From: JAOUGY01 sp050329955
Lineage (GTDB): Bacteria; Actinomycetota; Acidimicrobiia; Spongiisociales; ZC4RG35
DNA: 8,599 nucleotides
Direction of reading: 5' to 3'
NCBI GenBank assembly: GCA_050329955.1
Contig: JBHJOH010000194.1
Location: 1 to 8,599 of the forward strand
Shown here: piece by piece, positions 7,339 through 8,599 of the stretch
How positions within the stretch are numbered: the first letter of the stretch is position 1
How the letters are laid out: every line of letters starts with the position of its first letter
Notes under the pieces: generated by a model
What the model was told of the DNA's origin: nothing
The model's database searches: none
The model's input: only the letters and a program-made list of their open reading frames with translations
Position numbers and translations under genes: made by a program

Positions 7339-8253
7339 TCACCGCAGGGCGGAGTCCCGATTGTGTGAGTCCTGTCCCATCTCGAGGTGGCTGGTCGGAG
7401 GAGCGATATCGCCAGTGCGATCCGGCGCCGGTCCGCGCCGCGCCCCGGAAGCGAACAACGGTTGCAGCACCTTCACGAACAAGCCCAGGAAGGCGATGGC
7501 GAACGAGCCCATGATGACCACGTTGGCGAAAACCGCCTCCGGGTCGTCGTTGATCTGCATGACCACGGCCATACCGGCCACCGCCGACCCCAGCATCGCC
7601 CCCCAGCCGAGCACGGCATAGGCGGCCTTGTCGGCCCAGGCCGACCCCCGCAGCAGTCCAAGCGCGGTCGCCACGGCGATCGGAACCACGATCCCCAGAT
7701 CCATCAGTTTCACCACCCAGAACACCGTCGGGCTCTGGGAATAGCCGACATCACCGGGGGCTCCACCCAACACTTCGACCAGGCCGGGTAGATGCAGACC
7801 CATCGCCAGGAAGCCACCCAACAGCAGGAACACCACCGTGATGGTGGTGCGCATGGCCGGACGGGGCAGCTCACCCACCGCGTTCCAGGCCATCACCATG
7901 ACCGCCCCACCCAGCACGAACAGCCCCAGGAACAGCGGGAAGAACATCTCGCTGTTGCCCTTCTCGGTGGCGAACTCCCCGCCGATCGCCAACTGGGCGT
8001 AGGTGTACACGGCGAACCCGGCCGGGCCGATCCCCACCAGCGGCGCCGCCCGATGGTTACGTAACGCCAGCACCCCGGCAAACACACACACGGGTGCGAT
8101 CAGGAAGAGCGCAACGGCATCGCCACCCATCACCTGGTTCAGAACGTCGTCCGGGACGTGATAGTCGATCGCCCCGAAGAACAGTGGACCGAGCAGCGCG
8201 GCGGCCGCCACCCCGATCCCCAGCGTCACCAGGCCGTATCCGAGTCGTCGCAT
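7339..8253 (-). CDS. Eight-helix integral membrane protein of unknown function
   Basis: The product has 304 residues and I do not recognise its family. Hydrophobic segments lie at about 5-28, 45-64, 70-91, 103-123, 137-156, 177-201, 208-232 and 243-266, giving eight predicted helices. A hydrophilic, probably cytosolic tail (268-304) is rich in Arg, Pro and Asp. There is no catalytic or transport signature. Acidic residues lie in loops or at helix ends (Asp30, Asp35-36, Asp45, Asp185 in KLMDLG). The ATG at 8253 is fixed by GGAAGGAGA seven bases upstream. The open frame runs on to 8565, but that extension is read through G/C repeats and is not credible. It appears to be a single-gene transcription unit with its own promoter and operator-like dyad. 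It could be a small-molecule sensor or a transporter-like protein, but nothing in the sequence decides this. Confidence 0.82.
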   Translation of the reverse strand: MRRLGYGLVTLGIGVAAAALLGPLFFGAIDYHVPDDVLNQVMGGDAVALFLIAPVCVFAGVLALRNHRAAPLVGIGPAGFAVYTYAQLAIGGEFATEKGNSEMFFPLFLGLFVLGGAVMVMAWNAVGELPRPAMRTTITVVFLLLGGFLAMGLHLPGLVEVLGGAPGDVGYSQSPTVFWVVKLMDLGIVVPIAVATALGLLRGSAWADKAAYAVLGWGAMLGSAVAGMAVVMQINDDPEAVFANVVIMGSFAIAFLGLFVKVLQPLFASGARRGPAPDRTGDIAPPTSHLEMGQDSHNRDSALR

Positions 8254-8260
8254 GACAAAA

Positions 8261-8269
8261 TCTCCTTCC
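8261..8269 (-). promoter_or_regulatory. Ribosome binding site of the membrane-protein gene
   Basis: On the minus strand, GGAAGGAGA lies seven bases before ATG 8253. This fixes the start and rules out the long N-terminal extension. Confidence 0.85.
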
Positions 8270-8282
8270 AAGAGACAACCCC

Positions 8283-8306
8283 AGCGTATGGGAACGGGCC
8301 GTTCCC
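8283..8306 (-). promoter_or_regulatory. -10 box with abutting 17-base palindrome (putative operator)
   Basis: The dyad GGGAACGG-G-CCGTTCCC (8290-8306) has perfect 8-base arms around a single central base. Immediately downstream, in the direction of the membrane-protein gene, is TACGCT (8288 down to 8283), a TANNNT -10 element. A start near 8276 would leave a leader of about 23 bases containing the ribosome site. The dyad would cover roughly -14 to -30. No clear -35 is present, so the promoter may need an activator that binds the dyad, or a repressor may sit there. Confidence 0.5.
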
Positions 8307-8353
8307 CGGTGAGAGGCAGAAGACCGCGATCATGCCCAGGGGGGGTCTGATAC

Positions 8354-8388
8354 TCAGGGGGGGCGACCCCCCTGGCCCCCCGCCGGTG
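8354..8388. repeat. Diverged copy of the G/C-run repeat
   Basis: TCA, seven G, CGA, six C, TGGC, then C and GCCGGTG follow the same order of blocks as the 40-base tandem unit further on. A shorter partial match, CATGCCCAGGGGGG, stands just before it at 8331-8344. The G7/C6 arms can form a tight hairpin. Confidence 0.5.
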
Positions 8389-8460
8389 CTGGTTTGAGGT
8401 GGCGTCGGGTTTGGCCGGGGGTGTGGAAGTCCTCGCGTGCGGGGTGTTGCCACGGTTCGA

Positions 8461-8481
8461 CGGTGAACGGTGAACGGTGAA
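8461..8481. repeat. Three identical 7-base units (CGGTGAA)
   Basis: cggtgaa occurs at 8461, 8468 and 8475, preceded by a degenerate cggttcga at 8453. This is a third heptad unit type in the window, unrelated in sequence to those at 5276 and 5391. Confidence 0.8.
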
Positions 8482-8485
8482 CCTT

Positions 8486-8599
8486 CCCCAGGGGGGACGA
8501 CCCCCTTCGACCCCCCGCCGGTCATGCCCAGGGGGGACGACCCCCCTTCGACCCCCGCCGGTCATGCCCAGGGGGGACGCCCCCCCTTCGACCCCCGCC
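8486..8599. repeat. 40-base tandem repeat with G6/C6 hairpin, nearly three copies
   Basis: Copies begin at 8486, 8526 and 8566; the last is cut by the window end after 34 of 40 bases. Each unit reads (c/g)ccca, six G, ACGA, five or six C, TTCGA, five or six C, GCCGGTCAT. Differences between copies are mainly C-run lengths, plus one ACGA to ACGC change. AGGGGGG-ACGA-CCCCCCT is a perfect 7-base stem with a 4-base loop in the second copy. The minus strand carries two further G-runs per unit. The stretch from 8307 to the window end contains no credible gene. Confidence 0.85.

Noticed and set aside
8254..8565. N-terminal extension of the membrane protein through the repeats
   Set aside because: The extra 104 residues are coded by G/C-run repeats, the CGGTGAA array and the promoter. 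A strong ribosome site directly precedes ATG 8253.
8486..8599. CRISPR array
   Set aside because: The copies are directly adjacent with a 40-base period and no unique spacers, and no cas gene is present.

Overview
The window is GC-rich throughout. It is densely packed with genes, with four-base ATGA overlaps, strong AAGGAG-type ribosome binding sites at some genes and none at others, and actinobacterial-style TANNNT -10 elements. The protein styles also fit a high-GC actinobacterium: an LASC lipobox lipoprotein, a DrrA-like ABC-2 ATPase, an MdlB/MsbA-like exporter and a DUF937-like protein. Class Acidimicrobiia is my guess from overall style and from the short intergenic tandem repeats; nothing here proves the taxon.

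Layout. Bases 1-1429 (+) hold the 3' end of a protein-tyrosine-phosphatase gene, overlapping by ATGA the gene for a secreted lipoprotein built from two copies of a DUF4352-like domain. Bases 1505-3261 (+) encode an ABC-2 type transporter: an ATPase overlapping its permease by ATGA. Convergent to it on the minus strand are a small DUF937-like gene (about 3272-3835) and a class III PLP-dependent aminotransferase (3926-5254). A 252-base divergent intergenic region (5255-5506) follows and is packed with three short tandem-repeat arrays of 7- and 8-base units. Bases 5507-7324 (+) encode a complete ABC exporter half-transporter. Convergent to it is an eight-helix membrane protein of unknown function (7339-8253, -), with a good ribosome binding site and a perfect 17-base palindrome abutting its probable -10 box. 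From 8254 to the end there is no credible gene. That stretch holds the promoter, G/C-run hairpin repeats (one diverged copy and nearly three tandem 40-base copies) and another 7-base tandem array.

The proteins do not form one recognisable pathway. There are two independent transport systems, a cell-surface lipoprotein tied to a phosphatase by translational coupling, and metabolic and unknown genes. The least ordinary part of the window is the non-coding DNA. It contains several unrelated short tandem arrays whose units (7, 8 and 40 bases) are not multiples of three, plus two dyads at likely control positions.
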